Of a DNA stretch of 64,000 nucleotides, positions 51,590 through 61,280 are shown in pieces. Each line of letters begins with the position of its first letter. The first letter of the stretch is position 1. The notes below the pieces were generated by a model, which saw only the letters and a program-made list of their open reading frames with translations, was not told the DNA's origin and did not search any database. Location: contig NZ_CANNBW010000005.1 in assembly GCF_947502995.1 (NCBI RefSeq), positions 1 through 64,000 on the forward strand. The letters are read 5' to 3'. The position numbers and the translations under genes are program-made. This DNA comes from an uncultured Tenacibaculum sp. (GTDB taxonomy: Bacteria; Bacteroidota; Bacteroidia; Flavobacteriales; Flavobacteriaceae).

Positions 51590-52297
51590 ATGACAAACGA
51601 CGATAGAAAAATCCGTGAGAAACTTCAACAAAAAACATGGAATGAGATAAAAACAAACGATTCTTGGGCTATCTTTAAAATTATGGCCGAGTTTGTAGAT
51701 GGGTATGAGAGATTAAGTAAAATCGGACCTTGTGTTTCTATTTTTGGTTCTGCAAGAACAAAACCAGATCATAAATATTATAAGTTAGCTGAAGAAGTTG
51801 CTTATCAACTTACTCAAAGTGGGTTTGGTGTAATTACAGGTGGTGGACCAGGTATTATGGAAGCTGGTAATAAAGGAGCTAATAGAGGAAAAGGAACTTC
51901 TGTAGGTTTAAATATTGAATTGCCTTTTGAACAACATGACAATCCTTGGATTGATCCTGGTAAAAGTTTAGATTTTGATTATTTCTTTGTTCGTAAAGTA
52001 ATGTTTGTAAAATATTCTCAAGGTTTTGTTGTAATGCCAGGAGGTTTTGGAACAATGGACGAACTTTTTGAAGCAATTACTTTAATTCAGACACATAAAA
52101 TTGGACGTTTTCCGATTGTTTTAGTTGGTAAAAAATTCTGGAGTGGTTTATTAGATTGGATAGAAAATACTCTTTTAGAAGAAGGAAATATTAGTCCTGG
52201 TGATTTAAAATTATTTAGAGTTGTAGATACTGCTGAAGAAGCTGTTGAACACTTCAATAAATTCTATGCTAAATATCAATTAAAACCAAATTTCTAA
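51590..52297 (+). CDS. LOG family protein (TIGR00730 Rossmann fold)
   Basis: 235 residues. Contains SIFGSARTKPDHKYY, VITGGGPGIMEAGNKGA and the family motif PGGFGTMDE. Relatives are cytokinin riboside 5'-monophosphate phosphoribohydrolases or related nucleotide hydrolases, often misnamed lysine decarboxylases. Cytoplasmic. First ordinary gene after the peptide locus; followed by a terminator. Confidence 0.9.
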   Translation: MTNDDRKIREKLQQKTWNEIKTNDSWAIFKIMAEFVDGYERLSKIGPCVSIFGSARTKPDHKYYKLAEEVAYQLTQSGFGVITGGGPGIMEAGNKGANRGKGTSVGLNIELPFEQHDNPWIDPGKSLDFDYFFVRKVMFVKYSQGFVVMPGGFGTMDELFEAITLIQTHKIGRFPIVLVGKKFWSGLLDWIENTLLEEGNISPGDLKLFRVVDTAEEAVEHFNKFYAKYQLKPNF

Positions 52298-52356
52298 TCT
52301 GATTTTCTGTTAAAAAAACAGAACTGATTTCAAATTAAAAAATAAACTCTATCTTC

Positions 52357-52386
52357 AACTCGTTGTTTAAAAACAACGAGTTTTTT
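52357..52386 (+). terminator. Terminator after the LOG family gene
   Basis: AACTCGTTGTTT / AAACAACGAGTT stem followed by T-run; ends 11 bases before the next start codon. Confidence 0.85.
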
Positions 52387-52397
52387 ATTTAATGTAA

Positions 52398-55214
52398 GTG
52401 ATCAAAAAAATACTACATATTATTCTTATACTATGCTCTTTCTATGCAATAGCTCAAGAAAACTCTCATTATATTTCTGCTAAATTAGATACGATACAAC
52501 ATACACTTACTGTACATCAAAAACTCACTTATATTAACACTTCTAACACTTATTTAGAAGAAATTTACTTACACAATTGGGGCAATAGTTTTAAAGATAA
52601 CACTACTCCATTAGGAAAAAGATTAATTAAAGATTATAAGAAAGATTTTTACTTTTCTAAAAAAAATGAACGTGGTTTTTCTAAAGTACATAGTATTACC
52701 TCTAATAATCAGGAATTAGATTTTCAAGAATTACGAAAAAAAGATGATATTATTCAAATTCAATTGAATGATGCACTTGCGATTAATGATAGTATTACTT
52801 TAACTGCTAAATACACTTTAAAATTACCTAAAGCTCGTTATACAGGTTATGGTAGAACTGGAGACGGTTACCATTTAAGGTTTTGGTATTTAACTCCAGC
52901 TGTTTATAACAATAGATGGGAGTTAATGAGCAATTTAAATATGGACGATCTTTATGAAGATATTGCTGACTATACTTTAGAAATTGATATTCCTAAAACA
53001 TTAAATCTAGAAAGTAATTTATATCAATATAAAACAGAAAAGGAAAATTTTAATCATTACTACCTTGTTGGCAAAAAAAAGAAAGACATTATACTAAGTA
53101 TTAGTAATCGTAAGAAGTTTAGAGTTTTTAAAACTAAAAACACTCAAATAAAAACAGATATTTTCGATAAACGTATTGAATTAATACAAGCAAATGAAAT
53201 TGTAAATAAACAAATAGCTTTTATAGAAGATTTTATTGGTTCTCATCCACATACAGAAATTTTAGTAGATGGAAATACAGTAAACAAAAACTCTTTAAAA
53301 GATATTTATGGTATTCCTAATTGGTTACGTCCTTATCCAGAAAATTTTAAATGGGAAATTCGATTTTTTAAAGCTCTAACTAGTAAATATATTGATGATG
53401 TTCTTTTATTAAACAATAGAAAAGATTATTGGCTTTGCGATGGTATTGAAACATTTTTAATGATGGAATACATCAATAAATATTATCCCGATGTAACTGT
53501 TTTCGGACGATTTTCAAAGATTTGGGGTTTTAAAAATTATAATCTTGCTAAACTAAAACAAAATGATAAACAAGCATTCTTTTATCAATTTAGTGCAAGA
53601 CGTTTCTTCGATCAATCGTTAACAACACCTGCAGATTCTCTATCTAATTTTAATAGAAAAATCGTCAGTCCATACAAAGCTGGATTAGGATTTAAATATT
53701 TACAAGATTTTTTAGGTAATAATGTACTCAAAAAATCTTTTAAAGAATTTTATAAAAATCAATCATTACGATTAACAAATTCAGGAAGTTTTAAAAAGAT
53801 TTTACAACGAAATACCGATAAAAATTTAGATTGGTTTTTTGGTGATTACGTAAAAACTACTAAAAAAATTGACTATAAAATCAAAAAAGTAACACAAATA
53901 AAATCTGAAGATTCTTTAGAAGTTACCATAAAAAACAAACGTAATATCACTGCTCCCGTTTCATTGTATGGAATTAAAGATGATTCTATAAAATATAAAA
54001 CTTGGATTACAAATGTTGATAGTATAAAAACGGTAAAAATTAAAGCGGGTGATTTTGATAAGCTAGCTTTAAACTATGAACAAATTTACCCAGAATACAA
54101 CTTCTTAAATAATTACAAGAAAACGAATAATGCTATAATTAGTAAACCTATCCAATTTCGATTTTTAAAAGACATCGAAGATCCAAACTTCAATCAAGTT
54201 TTCTTTAATCCGAATGTAAAATTTAATTTATACGACGGAATGATTTTAGGAGTTAACTTTAATAACAGAGCTATTATTCGACATAATTTCGATTTTAGTA
54301 TTACTCCGAATTACGCTTTTAGAAGTGAAAACTTAACGGGTTCTTTTTCTTTAGGATATGATCACTTTTTCGAAAAATCTAAGATCTATAAAATTCGTTA
54401 CGGAATTAGTGGTAGTAACTTTCATTACGCTCCAGAATTAAGTTATAATACAATCTCTCCATTTGTAAATATTCAATTCAGAAGAAATACACTTAGAGAT
54501 GTTGGAACCAAATTTTTATTATCAAGAATTGTTAATGTCGATCGAGAAATTAACCCAACAGATACAGAAATTGAAAGCGACAAATATCAAATTGTAAACT
54601 TTAGATATATATACAGTAAACCAGATGTTGTAAAAAGATTTCAGTATGCTATTAATGGAGAATTTGCCGATAATTTCACTAAGTTCTCTACAGACATTCG
54701 TTATTTAAGATTCTTTTCTGAAAAACAGAGTTTTAATTTAAGGTTTTTTGGAGGATTCTTTTTATACAATCATTCACAAGGAGATTTCTTTAGTTTCGGA
54801 TTAAACAGAAGTTCAGATTATTTATTTGAGCAAAATTTATTTGGAAGATCAGAACGTTCGGGATTATTTAGTCAACAATTTGTAGTTTCCGATGGAGGTT
54901 TTAAATCTTTTTATAAAGAACATTCTTTTGCTAATCAATTAATGCTTTCTGGGAATACAAGTGTTAGTGTATGGAGATGGGCAGAAATTTATAATGACTT
55001 TGCCATGTTGAAAAGTAAAAACACAAAAGCACGATTTTTCTATGAAAACGGAATTCGTTTAAATTTTGTACCAAACATCTTCGAATTTTACTTTCCTATT
55101 TACACAAACGAAGGATTTCAAATTAACCAACCTGGATATCCAACTAAGATTCGTTTTGTGATTACAACAAGTTTAGATCGTGTTTATAACTTTTTACGAC
55201 GCGGATTATTATAG
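52398..55214 (+). CDS. M1-peptidase-like outer membrane protein without HExxH
   Basis: 938 residues from a GTG start that gives a clean signal peptide (KKILHIILILCSFYAIAQ). Residues about 25-240 look like the N-terminal beta domain of M1 aminopeptidases (LTYINTS, DYTLEIDIPKTLNLESN); about 310-480 is the helical region with DYWLCDGIETFLMMEYI in place of the WLDEGFTTY segment. The HExxH zinc motif expected before it is absent (WEIRFFKALTSKYID), so peptidase activity is doubtful. The last about 330 residues are beta-strand-rich with alternating aromatic residues (SLGYDHFF, FRYIYSKPD, RFFGGFFLYN), like an outer-membrane barrel. Function unknown. Confidence 0.75.
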   Translation: MIKKILHIILILCSFYAIAQENSHYISAKLDTIQHTLTVHQKLTYINTSNTYLEEIYLHNWGNSFKDNTTPLGKRLIKDYKKDFYFSKKNERGFSKVHSITSNNQELDFQELRKKDDIIQIQLNDALAINDSITLTAKYTLKLPKARYTGYGRTGDGYHLRFWYLTPAVYNNRWELMSNLNMDDLYEDIADYTLEIDIPKTLNLESNLYQYKTEKENFNHYYLVGKKKKDIILSISNRKKFRVFKTKNTQIKTDIFDKRIELIQANEIVNKQIAFIEDFIGSHPHTEILVDGNTVNKNSLKDIYGIPNWLRPYPENFKWEIRFFKALTSKYIDDVLLLNNRKDYWLCDGIETFLMMEYINKYYPDVTVFGRFSKIWGFKNYNLAKLKQNDKQAFFYQFSARRFFDQSLTTPADSLSNFNRKIVSPYKAGLGFKYLQDFLGNNVLKKSFKEFYKNQSLRLTNSGSFKKILQRNTDKNLDWFFGDYVKTTKKIDYKIKKVTQIKSEDSLEVTIKNKRNITAPVSLYGIKDDSIKYKTWITNVDSIKTVKIKAGDFDKLALNYEQIYPEYNFLNNYKKTNNAIISKPIQFRFLKDIEDPNFNQVFFNPNVKFNLYDGMILGVNFNNRAIIRHNFDFSITPNYAFRSENLTGSFSLGYDHFFEKSKIYKIRYGISGSNFHYAPELSYNTISPFVNIQFRRNTLRDVGTKFLLSRIVNVDREINPTDTEIESDKYQIVNFRYIYSKPDVVKRFQYAINGEFADNFTKFSTDIRYLRFFSEKQSFNLRFFGGFFLYNHSQGDFFSFGLNRSSDYLFEQNLFGRSERSGLFSQQFVVSDGGFKSFYKEHSFANQLMLSGNTSVSVWRWAEIYNDFAMLKSKNTKARFFYENGIRLNFVPNIFEFYFPIYTNEGFQINQPGYPTKIRFVITTSLDRVYNFLRRGLL

Positions 55215-55300
55215 ATAATTCAACAAAACACTACTTTTTTTGCTTTTTTTACGATTTATTCAAACTCTAAGGCCGATTTTTAAATTTCATTTAAAAAACC

Positions 55301-55308
55301 TATCTTTG
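55301..55308 (+). promoter_or_regulatory. Candidate -7 promoter box of the E1 dehydrogenase gene
   Basis: TATCTTTG, exact TAnnTTTG, 30 bases before the ATG. No clear TTG at -33. Confidence 0.55.
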
Positions 55309-55338
55309 CAACAATAGCCAAAACAAAACTTTTTATTT

Positions 55339-57792
55339 ATGACTGTAAAAGTAGCTGTACCAAACTCACAACAGATATCATTCGAAGATTTTAAAAAAGA
55401 AGTATTAAATGATTATCGAATCGCCAAAATGAGTCGAGAATGCAGTTTACTCGGTCGACGAGAAGTATTAACCGGAAAAGCTAAATTCGGAATTTTTGGT
55501 GATGGTAAAGAAGTACCTCAGCTTGCTTTAGCTAAAGCTTTTAAAAATGGAGACTTTAGATCGGGGTATTATCGTGACCAAACTTTCATGATGGCCATCG
55601 GTGAATTAAGCGCTCAACAATTCTTTGCTGGTTTATATGCTCACACAGATATTGTACAAGAACCAATGTCTGCTGGTCGTCAAATGGGTGGACACTTTGC
55701 TACGCATTCTATAGATGAGAATGGAAAGTGGAAAAACTTAACACAACAAAAAAACTCATCTTCAGATATCTCTCCTACTGCAGGACAAATGCCTAGATTA
55801 TTAGGTTTAGCGCAAGCTTCAAAAATATATAGAAATGTAAAAGGACTTGAAGGATTTACTAATTTTTCAAATGAAGGAAATGAAGTTGCTTGGGGAACAA
55901 TAGGTAATGCAAGTACTAGTGAAGGTTTATTCTTTGAAGCAATTAATGCTGCTGGAGTTTTACAAGTGCCAATGGTAATGAGTGTTTGGGATGATGAATA
56001 TGGAATTTCTGTTCACGCTAAACACCAAACAACTAAAGAAAGTATCTCTGAAATTTTAAAAGGTTTCCAAAGAGAAAACGAAAGTAACGGATATGAAATT
56101 TTCGTTGTTAATGGTTGGGATTATGTAAAATTAGTAGATGTATACAACAAAGCTGGAGAAATTGCTAGAGAAAAGCATATTCCTGTTTTAATTCATGTTA
56201 AAGAATTAACACAACCACAAGGGCATTCTACTTCTGGTTCTCACGAAAGATATAAATCTAAAGAGCGTTTACAATGGGAGCAAGAGTTCGATTGTATTGC
56301 TAAAATGAGAGCTTGGATTTTAGACTTTGAGCTTACAGATGAGTCTGGTAATATTTTACGTTTTGTAGAAGACGAAGAAGAACTTACTAGTTTAGATAAA
56401 GAAATTAAAAGAGAAGTAAGTACAGCTAAACGTAATGCTTGGAGTGCTTTCGTAAATGAAATAAAAGCTGAATTAAGTAACGCTACTAAAATTTTAGAAA
56501 GAGTTGCTGCTAAAAGTAAAAACGGTTCTTTTATTACCAAATACAAAAATGATTTAGAAGCTTTAATTGAGCCAATTAGAAAAGATATTTTAGTTGCTTG
56601 TAGAAAAACTTTACAGCTGATTGTTGATGAGAATTTCCCTGAAAAAGTTGAACTTCAAAACTTTATTAAGGAAAGAATTGACGATGCAGCAAACAAATAT
56701 TCTACACACTTATACAGTGAAACTGAAAAATCTACAGTTAAAGTTCAGAAAGTTGAACCAACTTACGACGCTGAGAAAAAAATAGTAGATGCACGTATTA
56801 TTATGCGTGATAATTTTGAAGCTATTTTTAATAAATATCCAGAAACCTTAGTATTTGGTGAAGATTCAGGATATATCGGAGATGTAAATCAAGGTTTAGA
56901 AGGTTTACAAGAAAAATTCGGTGAATTAAGAGTATCTGATACTGGAATTAGAGAAGCTACAATATTAGGTCAAGGAATTGGAATGGCAATGCGTGGATTA
57001 CGTCCGATTGCTGAAATTCAATACTTAGATTATTTATTGTATGCTTTACAAATAATGAGTGATGATTTAGCAACACTTCGTTACAGAACTTACGGAAAAC
57101 AAAAAGCTCCTTTAATTATTAGAACTCGTGGTCACCGTTTAGAAGGTATTTGGCATGCTGGTTCTCCAATGGGAGGAATTATTAATAATGTTCGTGGTAT
57201 TCATGTATTAGTTCCTAGAAATATGACTAAAGCTGCTGGTTTCTATAACACTGCTTTAGAAGGAGATGATCCTACTTTAATCATAGAATGCTTGAATGGA
57301 TATCGTTTAAAAGAAGCGTTACCAAATAACTTAGGTGAGTTTAAAACACCAATTGGTGTTGTGGAAACAATTAAAGAAGGAACAGATATGACTGTTATTT
57401 CTTATGGTTCTACGTTAAGATTGGTAGAAGAAGCTGCTAAAGACTTAGCTCAAGTTGGTATTAGTATTGAAATTATTGATGCACAGAGTTTACTACCTTT
57501 TGATATTAATCATGACACTGTAAAATCTCTAGCGAAAACAAATCGTTTATTAGTAGTAGACGAAGATGTTCCTGGTGGTGCTTCTGCTTATTTATTACAA
57601 GAAATTGTAGAAAACCAAAACGGATATGTACACTTAGATAGTAAACCTCAAACGTTAACAGCTAAGGCACATAGACCAGCTTATGGTACTGATGGAGATT
57701 ATTTCTCTAAACCTTCAGTAGAAGATATCTTCGAAAAGGTTTATGAAATTATGCATGAAGTAAATCCTACTAAATTTAAAAGTTTATACTAA
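55339..57792 (+). CDS. 2-oxoacid dehydrogenase E1, fused alpha and beta subunits
   Basis: 817 residues. The first half is E1 alpha with the thiamine diphosphate region (GNASTSEGLFFEAINAAG ... DDEYGIS); the second half, from about residue 480, is E1 beta (FGEDSGYIGDVNQGLEGL, HAGSPMGG, VVDEDVPGGASAYLLQ). The linker holds about 100 charged residues. The resemblance is to branched-chain 2-oxoacid dehydrogenase E1, usually two genes elsewhere but fused in many Bacteroidota. It decarboxylates 2-oxoisovalerate and relatives, feeding the branched fatty acid precursors typical of this phylum. E2 and E3 genes are not adjacent. Confidence 0.92.
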   Translation: MTVKVAVPNSQQISFEDFKKEVLNDYRIAKMSRECSLLGRREVLTGKAKFGIFGDGKEVPQLALAKAFKNGDFRSGYYRDQTFMMAIGELSAQQFFAGLYAHTDIVQEPMSAGRQMGGHFATHSIDENGKWKNLTQQKNSSSDISPTAGQMPRLLGLAQASKIYRNVKGLEGFTNFSNEGNEVAWGTIGNASTSEGLFFEAINAAGVLQVPMVMSVWDDEYGISVHAKHQTTKESISEILKGFQRENESNGYEIFVVNGWDYVKLVDVYNKAGEIAREKHIPVLIHVKELTQPQGHSTSGSHERYKSKERLQWEQEFDCIAKMRAWILDFELTDESGNILRFVEDEEELTSLDKEIKREVSTAKRNAWSAFVNEIKAELSNATKILERVAAKSKNGSFITKYKNDLEALIEPIRKDILVACRKTLQLIVDENFPEKVELQNFIKERIDDAANKYSTHLYSETEKSTVKVQKVEPTYDAEKKIVDARIIMRDNFEAIFNKYPETLVFGEDSGYIGDVNQGLEGLQEKFGELRVSDTGIREATILGQGIGMAMRGLRPIAEIQYLDYLLYALQIMSDDLATLRYRTYGKQKAPLIIRTRGHRLEGIWHAGSPMGGIINNVRGIHVLVPRNMTKAAGFYNTALEGDDPTLIIECLNGYRLKEALPNNLGEFKTPIGVVETIKEGTDMTVISYGSTLRLVEEAAKDLAQVGISIEIIDAQSLLPFDINHDTVKSLAKTNRLLVVDEDVPGGASAYLLQEIVENQNGYVHLDSKPQTLTAKAHRPAYGTDGDYFSKPSVEDIFEKVYEIMHEVNPTKFKSLY

Positions 57793-57812
57793 TAATTTTA
57801 TATATAAGATTT

Positions 57813-57843
57813 AAAAACCGATGAAATTTCATCGGTTTTTTTA
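57813..57843 (+). terminator. Terminator after the E1 dehydrogenase gene
   Basis: AAAACCGATGAAA / TTTCATCGGTTTT stem followed by T-run. Confidence 0.9.
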
Positions 57844-57931
57844 TGCTTCATTTTTTTAAAATACTAGATTAATAAGCTATTTCGTAAGTTTTTAATAATT
57901 TAGTTCCCTTATCAACTAATTTTTAAAAACC

Positions 57932-60364
57932 ATGCGAAAAGTAGTATTGCTTCTACTCTTAATGAGTTTAGCTATTCCTAGCCAAATAGAAGCACAAAGA
58001 AAAAAAGCTAAAAGCGATAAAAAAGAAATTGCTAAAAAAACTCCCAAGAAAAAGAAACCTAAGTACACTGATTTTGTAACAAAAAAAACAAAAACTGACA
58101 ATGGATTGTTTAAAGTCCATGAAACTAATGGTAAATATTACTATGAAATTCCTAAATCTTTATTAGGAAAAGAAATGTTATTAGTTAGTAGAATAAAAGC
58201 ATTACCTTCTGGTTTTGGAGGCGGGTTTATGAACGCTGGTTCTAAAACTAACGAACAAGTTGTTGTTTGGGAGCATTACAAAAAGAAAATTTTATTAAAA
58301 ATAAAATCCTACCAAGCTACAGCTAACGATTCTCTTCCTATCTACAAATCTGTAAAATCAAATAATTTAGAACCTATAATTCATGCTTTTGATATTAAAG
58401 TTCAGAATAATGACTCTACTGCAGTTCTTATTGATGTTTCTAAATTTTTTACTTCAGATATAAAAGCAATTAGCGGAATTGGTGCTAGAGCAAGAAGACA
58501 ATACAAAGTAAGAAGATTAGACCCTAAACGTAGTTTTATCAACGCTATTAAAAGTTATCCAAAAAACATAGAAGTAGTTCAAGACTTTACTTATGATGCT
58601 GCTACTCCTCCATCACAAAGAGCTGCTGGAAGTATTAGTATTAGAATGAATCAATCTATGATTTTACTTCCTGAAAAACCTATGATGCCTCGTATATTTG
58701 ACAAACGTGTTGGTTATTTTTCAGTTGGTACAGTAGATTACGGCTCTGAAGCTTTAAAAGCAGACTATAAAACATACATCAGAAGATGGAGATTAGAACC
58801 TAAAGATAAAGCTGCGTATAACAGAGGAGAATTAGTAGAACCTATAAAACCTATTGTTTATTACTTAGATCCTGCTACTCCCAAAAAACTAAGAAAATAC
58901 ATTAAACAAGGTGTTGAAGATTGGCAACAAGCTTTTGAAACCGCTGGATTTAAAAATGCAATTATTGCTAAATATCCTCCTACGAAAGAAGAAGATCCTG
59001 AATTTAGCATGGAAGATATTCGTTATTCTTCTATCAGATATGTAGCTAGTACCACAAGAAATGCAATGGGACCAAGTGTTTCCGATCCTCGTTCTGGTGA
59101 AATTATAGAAAGTGATATTGTATGGTATCATAATCATTTACGTTCCTACAGAAATAGATATTTATTAGAAACCGGAGCTGCTAATCCTTCAGCTAGAACT
59201 TTAAAAACTCCAGACGAAGAAATTGGAGAAATGATGCGAATGGTTATTGCACATGAAATTGGTCATGCTTTAGGATTACCTCATAATATGGCAGCGAGTT
59301 ACGCTTATCCTGTAGACTCGTTACGTTCAGGAAAGTTCACTCAAAAGTATGGTATTGCTGCTACTATTATGGATTATGCACGTTATAATTATGTAGCGCA
59401 ACCTGGTGACAAGAACATTCGTTTCATTCGTCAAATTGGTCCGTACGATCATTATTCTATTAATTGGGGATATCGTTATTTACCTTTTGCTGGTAAACCT
59501 GAAGATGAAGTAAAAACTTTAGATAAATGGATTACTGATAAAGCTAAAGATCCTATTTACAAATTCGGAATTCAGCGTTTTAATGGTTTTGATCCGGCTT
59601 CTCAAACTGAAGGTATAGGAAATGATCAAGTAAAAGCTAGTACTTATGGAATTAAAAACTTAAAAATAGTTGCTAAAAACTTACAAAAATGGACTTCTGA
59701 TCAAACTAATAATTATGATGATTTAAATGAATTATATCGTGAATTACTTGGTGTTTGGAGTAGATATTCTGGTCATGTTGTTGGTAATGTAGGTGGTGTT
59801 TTTGAAGACAATAAAAAACCTGAACAAACAGGAAATGTATATACTGTACTTCCAAAAGCAAAACAGAAAGAATCTTTAAACTGGTTACTTAAAAATGTAT
59901 TTGCTACTCAAAATTGGTTGTTAGACAAAAATATTCTGGCAAAAATTAATCATACAAAATATACTAATACAATGCTTTCTTTACAAAACAGACAACTTTC
60001 TAGTTTACTAAATACAAGCAGGTTAGAACGTATGATTAACACCGAAGTAATTAGCTCTGATTTCTACAGTGCTTCAGAGTTTATAAGAGATTTAAGAAAA
60101 GGATTATTTTCTGAAGCTAACGCTTTAAGAAATGTAGATGTTTACCGAAGAAATTTACAGAAAAGTTTTATAGGTAGAATGGAAAAATTATTAAAGAACG
60201 ATAAAATTACTAATACAGATATTCCTTCTATCGTGAGAGGAGAAATTAATTCTTTAAAATATCAAGTGAACTTAGCTAGCAAAAGAGCTACAAACAAAAT
60301 CACAAAATATCACTACAAAGATTGTTTAAATAGAATTAATTCAATTTTAAATCCTAAAAAATAA
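57932..60364 (+). CDS. Secreted zinc-dependent metalloprotease (DUF5117/DUF5118 family)
   Basis: 810 residues. Signal peptide about 1-21 (VVLLLLLMSLAIPSQIEAQ) and a Lys-rich linker. The zinc site is HEIGHALGLPH: His 441, Glu 442, His 445 and His 451, a metzincin-type HExxHxxGxxH, with a Met-turn candidate in ATIMDYARYNYVAQPGD. Family members are large exported proteases of Bacteroidota with unknown substrates. Flanked by terminators, so a single-gene unit. Confidence 0.9.
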   Translation: MRKVVLLLLLMSLAIPSQIEAQRKKAKSDKKEIAKKTPKKKKPKYTDFVTKKTKTDNGLFKVHETNGKYYYEIPKSLLGKEMLLVSRIKALPSGFGGGFMNAGSKTNEQVVVWEHYKKKILLKIKSYQATANDSLPIYKSVKSNNLEPIIHAFDIKVQNNDSTAVLIDVSKFFTSDIKAISGIGARARRQYKVRRLDPKRSFINAIKSYPKNIEVVQDFTYDAATPPSQRAAGSISIRMNQSMILLPEKPMMPRIFDKRVGYFSVGTVDYGSEALKADYKTYIRRWRLEPKDKAAYNRGELVEPIKPIVYYLDPATPKKLRKYIKQGVEDWQQAFETAGFKNAIIAKYPPTKEEDPEFSMEDIRYSSIRYVASTTRNAMGPSVSDPRSGEIIESDIVWYHNHLRSYRNRYLLETGAANPSARTLKTPDEEIGEMMRMVIAHEIGHALGLPHNMAASYAYPVDSLRSGKFTQKYGIAATIMDYARYNYVAQPGDKNIRFIRQIGPYDHYSINWGYRYLPFAGKPEDEVKTLDKWITDKAKDPIYKFGIQRFNGFDPASQTEGIGNDQVKASTYGIKNLKIVAKNLQKWTSDQTNNYDDLNELYRELLGVWSRYSGHVVGNVGGVFEDNKKPEQTGNVYTVLPKAKQKESLNWLLKNVFATQNWLLDKNILAKINHTKYTNTMLSLQNRQLSSLLNTSRLERMINTEVISSDFYSASEFIRDLRKGLFSEANALRNVDVYRRNLQKSFIGRMEKLLKNDKITNTDIPSIVRGEINSLKYQVNLASKRATNKITKYHYKDCLNRINSILNPKK

Positions 60365-60369
60365 CAAAA

Positions 60370-60400
60370 AAAAATCCCGATGAATTTCATCGGGATTTTT
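60370..60400. terminator. Bidirectional terminator between metalloprotease and SH3 lipoprotein genes
   Basis: AAATCCCGATG / CATCGGGATTT stem with A- and T-tracts on the two sides; serves both convergent genes. Confidence 0.9.
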
Positions 60401-60424
60401 TATATCTATTATATTCTAAAAATA

Positions 60425-61177
60425 TTATTCATCTACTTTTACATCTTGTACATCTACTGGCACATTTTTAGACTCGTAATCTTTAATTTTTTCTTGAATT
60501 AAATCAATAAATATAGACTCAGAAAAATCACTATTTCCCACAACTTCTTGTAAAGCTTTAATTCTATCTGTCATTGTTGGTTTCGTTATTGCAATACTAG
60601 CATATTTTGCAGCTGCAATATCTACTGATTTATCTGAAATATTATTTGATTTTACCCAAACCTCTTCGATATACTTTCCTGTAGCTCTTTTTCCTTTTAC
60701 TTGAATCCAATCGTCTTGATTTCCAATAACAGCGATAATATCCATTGGACTAAATTCATTCTCAGTCTTGGTTAATAAATCTGGTCTTTTGTATACACTT
60801 GCATTTTTAACCATTACTCCTACTTTACCATTAACTGCTAAAAACGGAGCTCTAGACCAACCTTGTTTACCATCGATCAACTTTACTTTAAAGTAATCTT
60901 TCTTAGTTACAGAATCAATATGTTTTTCACCTGTAAAGTATACTTTTTCACCTAAACTCATAGAAGTAATCCACTTTCCTTTAGCCGTAGGAGTTTCTCT
61001 AACAGATAATTTATCTAATAAGCAAATTGCATCTCCAGATCCGTCATCTACAGAAGTACTTTCAGTTTCAGAATTGTTATTTGTTTTTACAGTTGTGTTT
61101 TTTGAAGTTCCATTCTCAGTTTTACATCCAACTACTAATAAAGAAATTGAAATAACAGCAATAAATATTTTTTTCAT
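60425..61177 (-). CDS. SH3-domain lipoprotein
   Basis: 250 residues. Lipoprotein signal peptide with lipobox VVGC (Cys 18), Ser/Thr/Asn-rich linker, then two bacterial SH3-like parts: LSVRETPTAKGKWITSMSLG ... GWSRAPFLAV and ASVYKRPDLLTKTENEFSP ... EEVWVKSNN; helical C-terminus (DRIKALQEVVGNSDFSESIF). SH3b domains commonly bind cell-wall peptides. Role unknown. Confidence 0.8.
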   Translation of the reverse strand: MKKIFIAVISISLLVVGCKTENGTSKNTTVKTNNNSETESTSVDDGSGDAICLLDKLSVRETPTAKGKWITSMSLGEKVYFTGEKHIDSVTKKDYFKVKLIDGKQGWSRAPFLAVNGKVGVMVKNASVYKRPDLLTKTENEFSPMDIIAVIGNQDDWIQVKGKRATGKYIEEVWVKSNNISDKSVDIAAAKYASIAITKPTMTDRIKALQEVVGNSDFSESIFIDLIQEKIKDYESKNVPVDVQDVKVDE

Positions 61178-61280
61178 TTTAATTGATTTTAACTACAAAT
61201 ATATAATTATAACTAACATTATCTTTTTTAAGTTATTGTAAAATACTATTCAGTTCATTTTCGCTAGCAATGAAACTATT

